DNA from: Calonectria ilicicola
Lineage: Eukaryota > Ascomycota > Sordariomycetes > Hypocreales > Nectriaceae
Assembly (NCBI GenBank): GCA_020809705.1
Contig: CP085832.1
Span: 1,612,001-1,676,000 of the forward strand
Direction of reading: 5' to 3'
DNA length: 64,000 nt
Every line of letters starts with the position of its first letter. The stretch's first letter is position 1. Shown here piece by piece: positions 33,944-44,156 of this stretch. The translations under genes and the position numbers were made by a program. The notes below the pieces were generated by a model. It saw only the letters and a program-made list of their open reading frames with translations, did not search any database and had not been told where the DNA came from.

Positions 33944-36261
33944 ATGAGTACGATCGGCTTCCACGGGGCGGTTGAGGGCCGAAACGTGGTTGCTGGGCTG
34001 CAAAACAGCGGAGGCACCCAGAACTTCGATCTCAAGAACATTCAAACTCAGTATAACGTATCAGGGAACCTTGAGATCTACTGTAAGGATTTTCTTGCGC
34101 GCCCTTGGAAGTCATGATGGATACTAGAATACTGACGCTAGCATGAGGCTTACCAAATGGCAAACCAGGGAAGACCAGGGGTGGATTTCGCCTGACACGC
34201 GAAGGGTTCCGCCAGTTCGATCCTGATTATATACCAAGCGACGATGATGCTCCCGTGGAATTGTCACTGGCTAATTCAGCAGCGGATCATAAGGAGAAGG
34301 AAGTTGACGAGGAGGGTGGGCCTGATTCGTGGGTTGAACGTGAGAGAATTCGCCTGAGCGGCGAAATTGACCAGTTTTGGAAAAACAGATCATCATCTAA
34401 ATTTTCAAAGTACGAACAGGTTCTCTTGAAAGCTGGAGCTTTGAGATGCACAACGAGCCCTTCGACCGGGTTAAATCTAACTCAGAACTTCGACCAAGAG
34501 ATTGGGACTGACTTAAAAGAAGTCTTGGGACCGCCTTGCGATTTGGTTTGTGACTACCAACAACCCTGGAACCGATTATTTTTTCAGAGGCGGTCATATG
34601 CCTTGACCTGCGCGTTGAAACCGATCAGAGTACTGCCATACGATCATCCAATTTGGGAGCTTATTAAGAATGGAAAAGGGATGGAAATGATATCGGAACA
34701 AGGCGTGGTCATTTTTCCAGATGACCAAAGAGAGGATGGCCTCGAAATGTTGGAGGTAAGTCCAACGATCTCTGATTGTATCAGAAAAGTTTTGTCTAAT
34801 ACGTGGAAGCATGTGGTCACTTGCTGGGACTACGATCTCCTGCAGACTCTTATCGAGAAATGGGAAAATATATTCCCACGATTGACATTCTCGCGGTGAG
34901 TTTCCCTGACTTTACAATCATAAGAAAGCCACTAAGTTAATACAAGGCGAATATTTTATGCTTTGAGGCGTGCGCAGGATCAGGCTCTTCGTGATGAGTC
35001 TCTTGGTGATCGATACGTCAAACTTTTTAAGAAACTGGATCCATATGTTGGCGATTGGGATTGGGATGAACCGAATTCACGGCTTCACGCGGCAGCTGCT
35101 TGGGAAAATGAAGCGGAAGTGAAAAAGGCTGTTGAAGAACTGGAAGATGTCTCCGCTATCGATGATCTCGGCCTTTACGGCTATGCGCCTATTCATATTG
35201 TCGCATCTACTGGCGAATGTGAAAAAATGCGCCTTTTAGTGCAAGCTGGTGCCGATTTTAACCTCAGATCATATGACGGGGCAACGCCACTCATGATGGC
35301 TGCACAAGGAGGCTACACCGATTGCATGGGATTTCTGATTCGTTCTGGCTGTTGTTTGCATGCACAGAATAGGATTGGTTATACTGCGCTAGACTATTCT
35401 GCTAAGGGAAGGAATGAGGATGGGGTTCGCATGCTGCTTCATGCAGGTGCGAAATTGATGTCTCCCAACCTCCAAAACGAAACTCTGATCCATCACTTGG
35501 TCGAATGGGAAGATATGGAAGATATCGAACATTTTTGGCAGCCACTGGTTTCTGCAATTGGTGTCGACCACGAAGATCGCAGGAGGCAAACACCGCTGGT
35601 ACGGGCATTGAAAAGCAACAAGGTGCTCATGATAAAACGCCTTTTGTCCGCCGGCGCATCATTGAAATTCGCTGATAGGAGGAATATTCTCCACTACGCA
35701 GCTGCCTATTGTGATGGCCACACAATATTGCAGCTGAATTGTCGGGGATTGTGCCAAGCCTCTGGCGTCGATGTGGAACTGAAAGATAATTTTGGCCATA
35801 CAGTGTGGGATACATTCCTTGCATCTTGTTATGGTGGTTTTTCTTCTGATGAACCCGGCCGCCGCCGTCCAAATCTATCCACGCAACTCGAATTCGCGAG
35901 CCTATTTGAAGCGATACGAGATGACAACTTGGAGAATGATATGGACTTTATCCAAAAAGCTCTAGAAGCTTTTGATGACGATGATATACCGAGGGCTTGC
36001 TTTCATATTCACAAACTATCCAGCTTGAAAAATCATTGTTCCAACAATGAGCTTGCTTTGTGGTATTTGGATCTCCAGTACGAAATTGAAGCTGGAGATA
36101 TTGAGTCTGCAAAGACAAAGATGAAGGGTGAACTAAAACGACTCAAAGATAAAATGGATAGCGATCCATGGGACGAACTGGGTCCATGGCAGCAAAGCTA
36201 CTTAGAAGACCGCGAAATGCAGGAATACCTGGCTTCACGGCGAAAAGTAGTATGTAACTAA
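33944..36261 (+). CDS. Ankyrin-repeat protein with a Gly/Asn-rich, prion-motif-like N-terminus (copy 2, intact)
   Basis: Exons are 33944-34082, 34169-34895 and 34947-36261, with introns of 86 and 51 nt; 726 residues. Exon 1 encodes 46 residues, starting IGFHGAVEGRNVVAGLQNSG after MST, rich in Gly, Asn, Gln and Val. Its composition and place resemble the short amyloid signalling motifs found at the ends of fungal NLR-system proteins, but I cannot match it to a named motif class. Residues about 50-300 hold a region of unknown fold (GGFRLTREGF, YALTCALKPIRVLPYDHPIW). Ankyrin units run from about 330 to 560 (LYGYAPIHIVASTGECEKMR, GATPLMMAAQGGYTDCMGFL, IGYTALDYSAKGRNEDG, RQTPLVRALKSNK, RNILHYAAAYCDG). 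A charged helical C-terminus follows. No membrane segment or enzyme motif is seen. The tandem paralogue upstream is broken. Role unknown; a sensor or scaffold in a recognition system is inference. Confidence 0.85.
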
Positions 36262-36370
36262 GTCGTTGAGGGTATCTACCCGACACTATGTAGACAAAAG
36301 AAACACCAGGAGGGCAGACCCATAACCTCTCCCCGGAATTGACAGTAGCATTTATATATCCATGGAATAG

Positions 36371-36410
36371 CCATAATTGTCACTGAATATTAATTGTAAC
36401 GAAAAGCACT
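36371..36410 (+). repeat. Dispersed repeat fragment (39 bp, matches 63154-63192)
   Basis: CCATAATTGTCACTGAATAT followed by TAATTGTAACGAAAAGCAC recurs at 63154-63192 with a single difference (TAATTAT). It is not coding in either place. Confidence 0.85.
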
Positions 36411-36439
36411 TTTGAGTACCTAGATAGGTACTACCTGGC

Positions 36440-36469
36440 TGTGGCTTTGGAGCTCCCTCTTGGTCGAGC
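36440..36469 (+). repeat. Dispersed repeat fragment (30 bp, inverted match at 61933-61962)
   Basis: The reverse complement of these 30 bp recurs at 61933-61962 with one difference; the shared core is AAGAGGGAGCTCCAAAGCCA as read at 61941. Confidence 0.85.
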
Positions 36470-37152
36470 CCACGACTTACCAAAATCCGTGGAATAGACG
36501 AATTTGTTTATGAGATGGTTGATCCATGAGTGAATCCTTCAATTGGTCAAGTGCTCAAAGACAACTTATTGCACGATTGTCTCTTTCATCTGAACATACT
36601 AGGGGGTTTGTAGTCCCAAATTGACAAGTGAGTAAATTGGCTATCCAGGTGCAGGGTGAACAGATATGGCCTTAGTGAGAGACATTTAGGGGGTAGGTAT
36701 TTCGATTTGGATGGTTAGTCCGGACTCAAAGAAAAGAGGCTTTAGCTCCAGTAGATCAAACTTGCAGCACGCTGTTCTGTGGTGTATCACATAGTATCGG
36801 AGGTCCAATATGTAATTCCTCCTTAATGCTGACGTTCTATTTTTTACGCGAGTCTGTACACCATTTGTGTGGCATCTACATGGACCGTGATGGGTAATAT
36901 ATTATGAAACTTCAAATACATCTAATCCACAGTTCACCCGGATCAGTTTTATCCAGGCTTTTTGCCCCGCATTAATAAATGGGATTTTGATGGCTTCAGA
37001 CCTCGTAATTCAGACGGGAATCTGTTCCTTCACAGCTGATAAACGAGTTTGGGCGTGGCTATCTTTTCGGTTGCGAATAAGCGTTATTTGCGAGGAGGCA
37101 TGGCTTTAGTGATCTATCTAGGTGCTTTCCTATATATCGGGTACCCCGTCGT

Positions 37153-39816
37153 TCACAAACCAATGTCCTGGATCTTTTCTACCAATAGGTCTGAGAGCGT
37201 TTCCAGTGCATTCTGGTTGCCTCCAGCACGCGCCTCGAAGATACAATCCAGCACAGTTTTGACACCCACACCAACAGTATCGCTGCCTCTCCGCTCATGA
37301 ATCATGCGGATCATATGGTCAACATCAGTTGAACTAAAATAGTTCTTGTTGGCCTCTTTATATTCCCTCAGGAAAGTAGCAAGTTCATGCAGATTAGATA
37401 TAGCCGGAACTGCCACCTTCTTGGCAAAATCCATGTCAATCTCAAGCATCTTGAGCACGGAGGCTCTGGATGTAGTCACAAAGATCAAAAGACGATGACC
37501 CTATGGAAATCCGTTAGTTGTCGTAGGTTGTTATATCTTTATAGATTGACATACCTTAGGGGGTTTTGAAACGAGCAATGTGGTTATAGCCTCAAGCATG
37601 GTGTTGGAAAAGCGAGGTCCGATGGGGTTCCACCCAATCAATCGCTCAAGGTCGTCAAGAATCAGAATACTGATCGGCGACTTATAGGCATCAGCAAATG
37701 CCTTGTGTACGTAATCCTTCTTGGCAAATTCGTCGCGATAACCAACAAGGTTTGAAGGAGAAATTAGTTTGACGAAAGGGAAATCAGATATTTGGGAAAT
37801 ATACGCTGCTAGAGCTGTCTTTCCGGATCCTCGGGGGCCGTGGAAAAGAACTGAGGTGCTAAACTTGTTGGGGTCTTCCTTGATCATGCCCACGACGCGT
37901 CCCATCTCATCAATGGTTGCCTGGACATGGGGGCTGTAGTTGGTGATGCCGAGACGGACAGCCTCTTCTAGCTCAGCCTCTGAAACGCCGTAGGCGGGAC
38001 GCACCTCGGTAAGAGCGACCTGGAAATCCTCGCCGTTGACTTGCATTTGTTCGGCGTCGCCTTTGACGGCACCCAGTTGCCCAACTTCGGTATGGCGAGA
38101 GAAGGCGACGGATGCTGCAGCTTTGACCAAACCGCTAATTTCAGCACCTGAAAAGTTTTTGGTGTTCTCGGCAAGATATCCCAGATTCACATCATCGCTT
38201 AGCAATTTATTCTCGCGCATCTTACTTGTGTGAATCTTGAGAATCTCAAGACGTCCAGCCTCATCAGGGAGGGAAATTTCAATATGAACCTCAAGACGGC
38301 CAGGTCTCATTAGCGCATCATCAATCATGTCCTTTCGGTTGGTCATTCCGATCAAGAGAATGTTGTTGAGCTGATCCACACCATCAAGCTTGGACAAGAG
38401 CTGGTTCACCACACTATCGCCAACACCAGTGCCACCGCCAGCCCCTGAACCTCGTTGCTTGCACACAGCATCCAATTCATCGAAAATAATGATGTGTAAT
38501 TCACTCTCGTCGCCCTTTTCCTTGTACTCTTTTTCGGCGTCTTCGAACAGCTTTCGAATGTTCTCTTCTGACTGACCAACGTACTTGTTGAGCACTTCAG
38601 GCCCATTGATGACCTTTGGTTCTCGAGCATTGAGCATTTGACCAATCTGGCGGGCAATCAAGGTCTTTCCTGTGCCAGGGGGACCATACAGCAACATTCC
38701 CTTGACGTGGGGAATGCCCATTCTGGCAACTATTCCAGGAGGGAAAACACGAGAGGCAAAAGCTCGGCGGAAAATGGTTGAGAATTGGGGACCCAGGCCT
38801 CCGATACCCATATCTTCAAACTTGAAGCTGGGCGACACAATGGCGTTAGCTTTGGGTTTTGACCTGGAAACCTTCAGTTTGAAGTTGTTGTTGCCATCTC
38901 GGTGCAGTAGAATTTGTGTTGTTGGGGTGACAATGCCACGGACATGGGGCTCACTGTGTTTCTGTCCGTCAGAAGCATCCGGATTCGTAAGGTTAATAAG
39001 GGCAACCGATTCAACTATCATTTGAAGGCGATGGCCTCTGTACTCGATAAGAAGACGTTGACCAGGCGCAAGAATATGGTTCTGATGAAGCTCGAGAAAT
39101 TTCTTGGATATGTCGTCCTCATCAAATTCGTCATTAGTCGCCTTGGATTGTGTTGCGAAACCGATTGACATATCCACAGAGCCCAAGTAGACTTGGCCTC
39201 CGTTCTCGAAAGGGTTATAGACTTTTCCTTTCAGGACGTCGGTGACGGCAAATCTGGTCCAAAATCGCTGGGGTTCTGACAGGCTGATATGGCCCTGGGG
39301 GAAACCATTATGTGGCTCGGCGTTCACCACATATTCACCTGGGGGGTCGTTGTTTTTAGATTGGATGAGGATGTAGGTTATCGAATTATCTCGGGAAGGG
39401 GGAAAGTCTAGGGGAGAGACAGCGCAACTGGTTCATGGGTATGACGTTAGATCTGGCTATGGTATCATCGCGCTGGAGAGAACGTACCGATTAGCAAAGA
39501 TGAGTTTAGTCTGCTCATTTTTATCAGCGACTCTCCCGAGACGAAGCTCCACTTCTCTGCCAGGAGCCTTCTCGTTGTATGCCGCACCGTAGCCTTGATT
39601 GCCACGGCTGGTTATTGGAGCGCCCTGTCGTTGCTGAGGGTATCCTGATGGAGGCTGTTGGGGATATCCCGATGGAGGCTGCTGGTAAGAACCACCCTGT
39701 CGTTGGTATTGGTCATGCCCTGATGGAGGTTGTTGGTGATAACCAGCACCATACTGCTGTCTGGGAGGAGCCTGGTTGGGAGCTTGTCGTCGTGGATCGC
39801 CTTGCCACCCCGACAT
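37153..39816 (-). CDS. SEC18: Vesicular-fusion ATPase Sec18 (NSF)
   Basis: Exons are 39488-39816, 37555-39427 and 37153-37500; introns 60 nt (39428-39487) and 54 nt (37501-37554). The product has 849 residues. Sec18 is the hexameric AAA+ ATPase that, with alpha-SNAP, takes apart SNARE complexes after membrane fusion throughout the secretory pathway. In order: a Gln/Pro/Gly-rich N-terminal extension of about 85 residues with repeats of QQPPSGY; the NSF N-domain (LIFANRCAVSPLDF, joined exactly at intron 1); D1 with Walker A GPPGTGKT near 356, Walker B IIIFDELDAVCKQRG, and MTNRKDMIDDALMRPGR; then D2 with GPRGSGKT near 637 and ILILDDLERLIGWNPIGPRF. The divergent D2 Walker B (DD) is normal for NSF. 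The start is the ATG at 39816. It shares its 5' region with the rightward LENG1-like gene. Confidence 0.96.
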
Positions 39817-40361
39817 TGTAGCGATTAATGAGAATCGGATGGAGGAAGGTGCTGGTGGAAATATTCAAATCGAGGTCTGGCAGAGAACAATCGATATTTA
39901 GGCGAAGAGATATGGGGGCGGAAAAGACGAGATGTGGCCTCTAAAATCGACGTGGTGAGAGGTTCTGGTTCTGCAGAATAGAGTTGCCATGCTGGAGCCT
40001 TCCAAATGCTGACGCTGACGAGGGGCGAGCCACACTGCCCACCAGCCCGCTTTCCCACCTTGGCCCAGTCGCAAAGCTGCATGCTGGCTGGAGCGATATT
40101 GGTGTGCCGCATATGGTCTCGGCGTAGTCTCAGGCAGTGTTAGGTAGGCTTTACTGCCAAATTAGGCTTAGCGCTCATGTCATGGCTTCCTTTTTCTCTC
40201 CCTAGGACCCCCCGCACTTTGGGTGGAAGGCTCAATCGTGCCAAGCAAACAGGTGCTGGCGCTGAACCTGTCATGAATTCATCCTCATGACAACTCTTCC
40301 TTTAATTTTTGGGCTAGTATTGGTGATATAGACCCCCAGGCTTTGGTGGGGATTAGATAAG
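39817..40361. promoter_or_regulatory. Divergent promoter region of SEC18 and the LENG1-like gene
   Basis: Only 545 bp separate two divergent start codons, so promoters of both must lie here or in the leaders. No TATA box is evident. A T-rich tract (CTTCCTTTTTCTCTCC) lies near 40188-40203. Confidence 0.65.
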
Positions 40362-41481
40362 ATGCCACTGTAAGCTTACACTTGTTTTTCTTGCATTTCT
40401 TTGGCAAGCTAACCCATACCTCAGCCACTTGCTTGGCAAAAAGTCGTGGAACGTCTACAATGCAGACAACATTGAGCGCGTCAAGCGCGACGAAGCCGCC
40501 GCCAAGGCTGCCGAGGAAGCCGAAGAGCAGCGCATGCAAGAGGTAGATGCCGAGCGGCGAATAGCTATTCTTCGAGGCGAGATCCCTCCACCCATCGAGG
40601 ATGTTGAAAAGACCGAGCCGATCGAGCCGACCGCGAGCACTCGCCATGGCGCACACTCGGGAAGCTTGCGACGTAAGCGAAAGCGACAGGGCGAAGACGA
40701 TACCGATTTCGAACTGCGAATAGCTAGAGAGAATACCCAGTTAGCTACAACCTCGGCTCTCCCTGAACGAAAGCCAACAAGCTCAGCACCCATCGTTGAT
40801 CATGCTGGACATATTGACCTTTTTGGCGATGAAAAGTTCAGGGCACATGCTGAGAAGAATGAAGAGGCGGAAAAGGAGGCGAGGAAGAAGAAACAAAGCC
40901 TCGAGGACCAGTACACCATGCGTTTCTCGAACGCAGCTGGACAAGAGGGTATCGTCAAACCTTGGTATTCTCAAGGTGACGACAGCAGGAAACAAGTTGT
41001 ACCGATGAAAGACGTCTGGGGTAACGACGATCCATCACGAAAGGATCGCGATACTCAGCGTATAGTTGCAAACGACCCTCTAGCGATGATGAGGCAAGGG
41101 GCTGCCAAGATCCGCGAGCTAAAGAAGGAGCGAAAGCAATTCCAGGCCGAACAGGCCGAACAGCTGAGACAGCTTCGTCGAGATGAGCGTCATCGAGAAA
41201 AACGGCGTCGTAGGCATGAAGAGCGAGATAGGGAGTGGGGAAGGGACCGGTCGCCTCGAAGCTCGGATCGTAGACGTCGTTCGAGGGAGAGGAGACATCA
41301 TGCTGATCGTGAGGGAGAGAGAGAAGAAGAAAGAAAGTACAACAGAGATAGCTTAAGGGACCACGGGCGGAGCCACTATAAGAGGGATAGGTCGCGTGAA
41401 AGACACCGTGATAAGGGGGGCAGAGATATGGAACGGCACCGTTCCAGTGATTCACCGTTGGTAAAACGAGAAGAAGAATGA
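40362..41481 (+). CDS. LENG1-like protein with CIR N-terminal domain (likely splicing-associated)
   Basis: The first exon is just 8 nt, ATGCCACT at 40362-40369. A 55 nt intron (40370-40424; GTAAGC, branch GCTAACC, CTCAG) joins to exon 2, 40425-41481, giving 354 residues starting MPLHLLGKKSWNVYNADNIE. That is the Cir_N (CBF1-interacting corepressor N-terminal) signature found in LENG1 and in splicing factors of the CWC25/CIR group. Residues 20-70 form a charged coiled coil. The C-terminal third is an RS/RE-type domain (many SRER, RDRSRE and RHRD units), typical of nuclear spliceosome-associated proteins. Upstream of the 8-nt exon no other in-frame ATG fits, and the open frame of exon 2 starts with TTG, so the microexon is needed. 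A role in pre-mRNA splicing is inferred from domains. Confidence 0.88.
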
Positions 41482-41689
41482 GAGAGTCACAAACCAGGAC
41501 CCGCTAGCAATCAATAGTTTATGAGATACCCAAATTTGAATATTGAATTCTGTTATTAGTAGTGTAATAGAAATTAATTCCTAGATAATGCCCTTGGAGT
41601 TTGTCATCTGAAGCATGGCACTCGCTCATTTCTTTGTCAGTTTGTTTGCTCACTATAAACAATGCCCCTCTTCTCATTACCACCAACCC

Positions 41690-42289
41690 TTAGTTCTCAA
41701 CCCACGGCAACCGAATCTCGACTGGCTTCATATCCTTTTTTACCATTTCCACCAACTTGGTTTCCTCCAATGCCCCCAGCGCCTTCTGAATCGCCTCATA
41801 CGTCTCGGCGCTTAAGCCTTCCTTGCGATCGCAGTACACATCCAGTCCCTCGGCCGTGAACAATGTCGGTGCAAACCACGTCACCGCCCACCGCTCACGC
41901 TCTCCGGATGGCGTCGTCGCTTCTCCAGATCCCAGAATCTCCCAGTGACTCGTGATGAGCAACAGCATTCCTTTGCCGCGCCAGTTCCAGCTTGCAGCGC
42001 TCCCACCAGGTGCCTGCGTGTCGATGCCCGTGACCGACTTGAGCACGCCCTCCTTGTTGGATGGCTCGTACTCGACAAGATCATCTAGGCGCGCGAGACC
42101 GTTGCTGGCTGGGAGTCGCTCATATGTGATGCGGACGTTGCGCGCCGAGCGCCACATGGCGAGCGTTGAGTGTGTGACGGACCAGGTTGTGGTGAGCCAT
42201 TCCAGCGACGGAGCTGAGTCCACAGAAGGTGGAGAGGATGAATATTTTGTAGGAAGTGTGAGGTTAATTGAAGCTGTTCCACTAGCCAT
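41690..42289 (-). CDS. Conserved fungal protein of unknown function
   Basis: Single exon, 199 residues, starting at the ATG at 42289; the open frame above it begins with TTG only. The sequence is compact and globular with no signal peptide or membrane span. Conserved-looking blocks are SLEWLTTTWSVTHSTLAMWR, ITYERLPASNGLARLDDLVE, WNWRGKGMLLLITSHWEILG, RWAVTWFAPTLFTAEGLDVY, and the end KDMKPVEIRLPW. Alternating hydrophobic strands with many Trp residues suggest a beta-barrel of lipocalin or THAP4/nitrobindin type, but this is a guess from pattern. Not part of any visible operon-like group. Its 3' end lies 208 bp from that of the LENG1-like gene, in convergent orientation. Confidence 0.78.
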   Translation of the reverse strand: MASGTASINLTLPTKYSSSPPSVDSAPSLEWLTTTWSVTHSTLAMWRSARNVRITYERLPASNGLARLDDLVEYEPSNKEGVLKSVTGIDTQAPGGSAASWNWRGKGMLLLITSHWEILGSGEATTPSGERERWAVTWFAPTLFTAEGLDVYCDRKEGLSAETYEAIQKALGALEETKLVEMVKKDMKPVEIRLPWVEN

Positions 42290-43625
42290 TTTAAAGATGC
42301 TTTTGGCAATAAGAAAGGAGGTTTTGGGAAGTGCAGGTGTCAAGTCCAGACGAAGCTCGTCGACGTAATGACGGCGGCACTGGCTAGCTCCAAATTACTG
42401 GGGGTGAGACAAGTTAGCAGCATTGAGATAGCTTGGCGCCACATCTTGATGCTGACGATCAAACAGGGACTTACAGTCTGTGACAAAACTCGATACACCT
42501 CTGATATTGTTGAAATAAAATAAAATCCTACTAACCAATTGGGGTAGTACAGGGCCCTGCAATTCCTACATTGTAGCCTTGGCGAACCCTGGCTTTGTCA
42601 GTCTTGGTCCACGCTGTTGCCTTGGTAGATGAGCTTGATTTAGATATCGTGTCATTTCGCGATGCATCTCGGCAGCCAATTATGTGATGTACAATTTCCC
42701 GATGACTCGGAGCGTAGGCAACAAGAAGTTTCGAGAATTTTCTAAATCATGACCAAGCCATCACGATTATCATGATCACCACCAAAGGAAGGTCAAGAAC
42801 CTCGTTGTATTGGTTCTCATTATCTTGACACAGTATCCCAATTTTTATTAAATCTTTCTATGCAGAAGGAGTGCCATCCAGAGAAGAGAACAGATTGACG
42901 CTGGTTGGTCCAGAGCGCTCATCGACTTCGGACTCCAGCCGTCAAGAGACACCTTGCAAGTCATTGAACTTGAACCAACAACAAGCCACCTTTATTTTTG
43001 GGTTGCCTGTTGGTTCAATTGCATAAAAAATTGTCTTTCCTTTCCCTTTTCACTGCTAGACCCTCCAGACTATTCTGTCGACTAGTTCAGTCAGCATGCA
43101 GTTGGCTCTGCCACCAGAATTGCTTGCCAGCTCGTTCTCGCTACCAGATCCCCAATCAACGCCCTCCGCCATGTCACGCGCCCGATTAGAGACGTCTTAA
43201 CCAAAAGAGTACATCACATGCCAGAGTTGGAAATTCCCTCTGATCCTTCTTTCGTCATAATTCCGGGGTTGCACCCAATCATATTTGCCTGAAGTCTTCG
43301 CAACGTAACAGCAGCCACATCCCCGAGCCACATGCTACAACCACGAGACCTGGGACCTCTGCAGCAACTCCCGCGCCCGCGCCACAGCATCCGGCCCGCC
43401 AAGCCTCGTTCGACCCCGGATTTTCGCGAAGTGCGCATTTCCTGCTCTTCTCTCATCCATCCACTTTTCGTTTCGCCGCACATTTTGCATAACCATCCAC
43501 TTTCTCGGCACCTCAACCCCGTCGCTGGCTTGCGTCTCTATTCGCGCACGTGTCTTGTTTTCGAGATCCCCCTTGCGTTTTTTTCTGGTCTTGCCATTCA
43601 ACCCCTACACTCCAACTCCTCAGCC
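42290..43625. other. Divergent intergenic region, 1.34 kb
   Basis: It holds the promoters of two divergent conserved genes. The right part, near 43330-43625, is C/T-rich, as in transcribed leaders of fungal genes. No RNA gene or repeat was seen. Confidence 0.5.
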
Positions 43626-44156
43626 ATGGATCCCGACTCTCCCTCGGCCGGCGACGTCAACGTCGACAATCAAGACGACCAGGCCTTGATGGCTCAGGCC
43701 ATGGGCTTTGCTTCCTTTGGCGCTCAGCACCCGAACAAGAAACGCCGTTATAACCCTCGCGCAGATGCAGCGGGCGTCTCTCTCCCACAGAAACCTTCCG
43801 CCACGGGCGCCAATTCGACGGCTCTGGGCGCCGGTCCAGCAATCGGCACCAATACCAACGAAATATCCCTTGATGACGATGATGACGAAGCCACCCCGGC
43901 CCCGGTGCAAGTGCGTCCGGCGAGCCTTCCTCAGCGTCCTGCCGCACCCCCTGGAGGTTTTGCGACCAACAATGACTCTCGACGCGGTCAAAACCCCCCA
44001 CACCGAGGAAACTGGCATGAGGGTTACTACGACCCGTCTTCCAATGAAAATCCCTGGGAACGACTTGAAAAGACCCGCGGAATGTCACCTGTGGGTTCCT
44101 GGCTCCCGCGACAAGTCGGTGGAGCTCGTTCATCGGCAACCGGCCCTGCGGTGTGA
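43626..44156 (+). CDS. Small conserved fungal protein, unknown function, disordered
   Basis: Single exon, 176 residues. I choose the ATG at 43626 (context AGCCATGGATCC); the frame is open for almost 300 nt above it, but that part has leader-like composition. The N-terminal block ALMAQAMGFASFGAQHPNKK and following RRYNPRADA look conserved, with a basic KKRRY patch that may serve nuclear import. The middle is Pro/Ala-rich with an acidic run (DDDDDEA). The C-terminal block is NENPWERLEKTRGM. No fold or enzymatic motif is recognised. It may be a nuclear, RNA-related protein, but this is inferred only from composition. Confidence 0.72.
   Translation: MDPDSPSAGDVNVDNQDDQALMAQAMGFASFGAQHPNKKRRYNPRADAAGVSLPQKPSATGANSTALGAGPAIGTNTNEISLDDDDDEATPAPVQVRPASLPQRPAAPPGGFATNNDSRRGQNPPHRGNWHEGYYDPSSNENPWERLEKTRGMSPVGSWLPRQVGGARSSATGPAV

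Larger units (their letters stand above)
36262..37152. other. Convergent intergenic region with dispersed-repeat fragments
   Basis: This stretch lies between the 3' ends of ankyrin copy 2 and SEC18. It contains the short repeats at 36371-36410 and 36440-36469 and the palindrome GTACCTA-GA-TAGGTAC at 36416-36431 between them. The remainder is A/T-rich with no gene seen. Confidence 0.6.
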
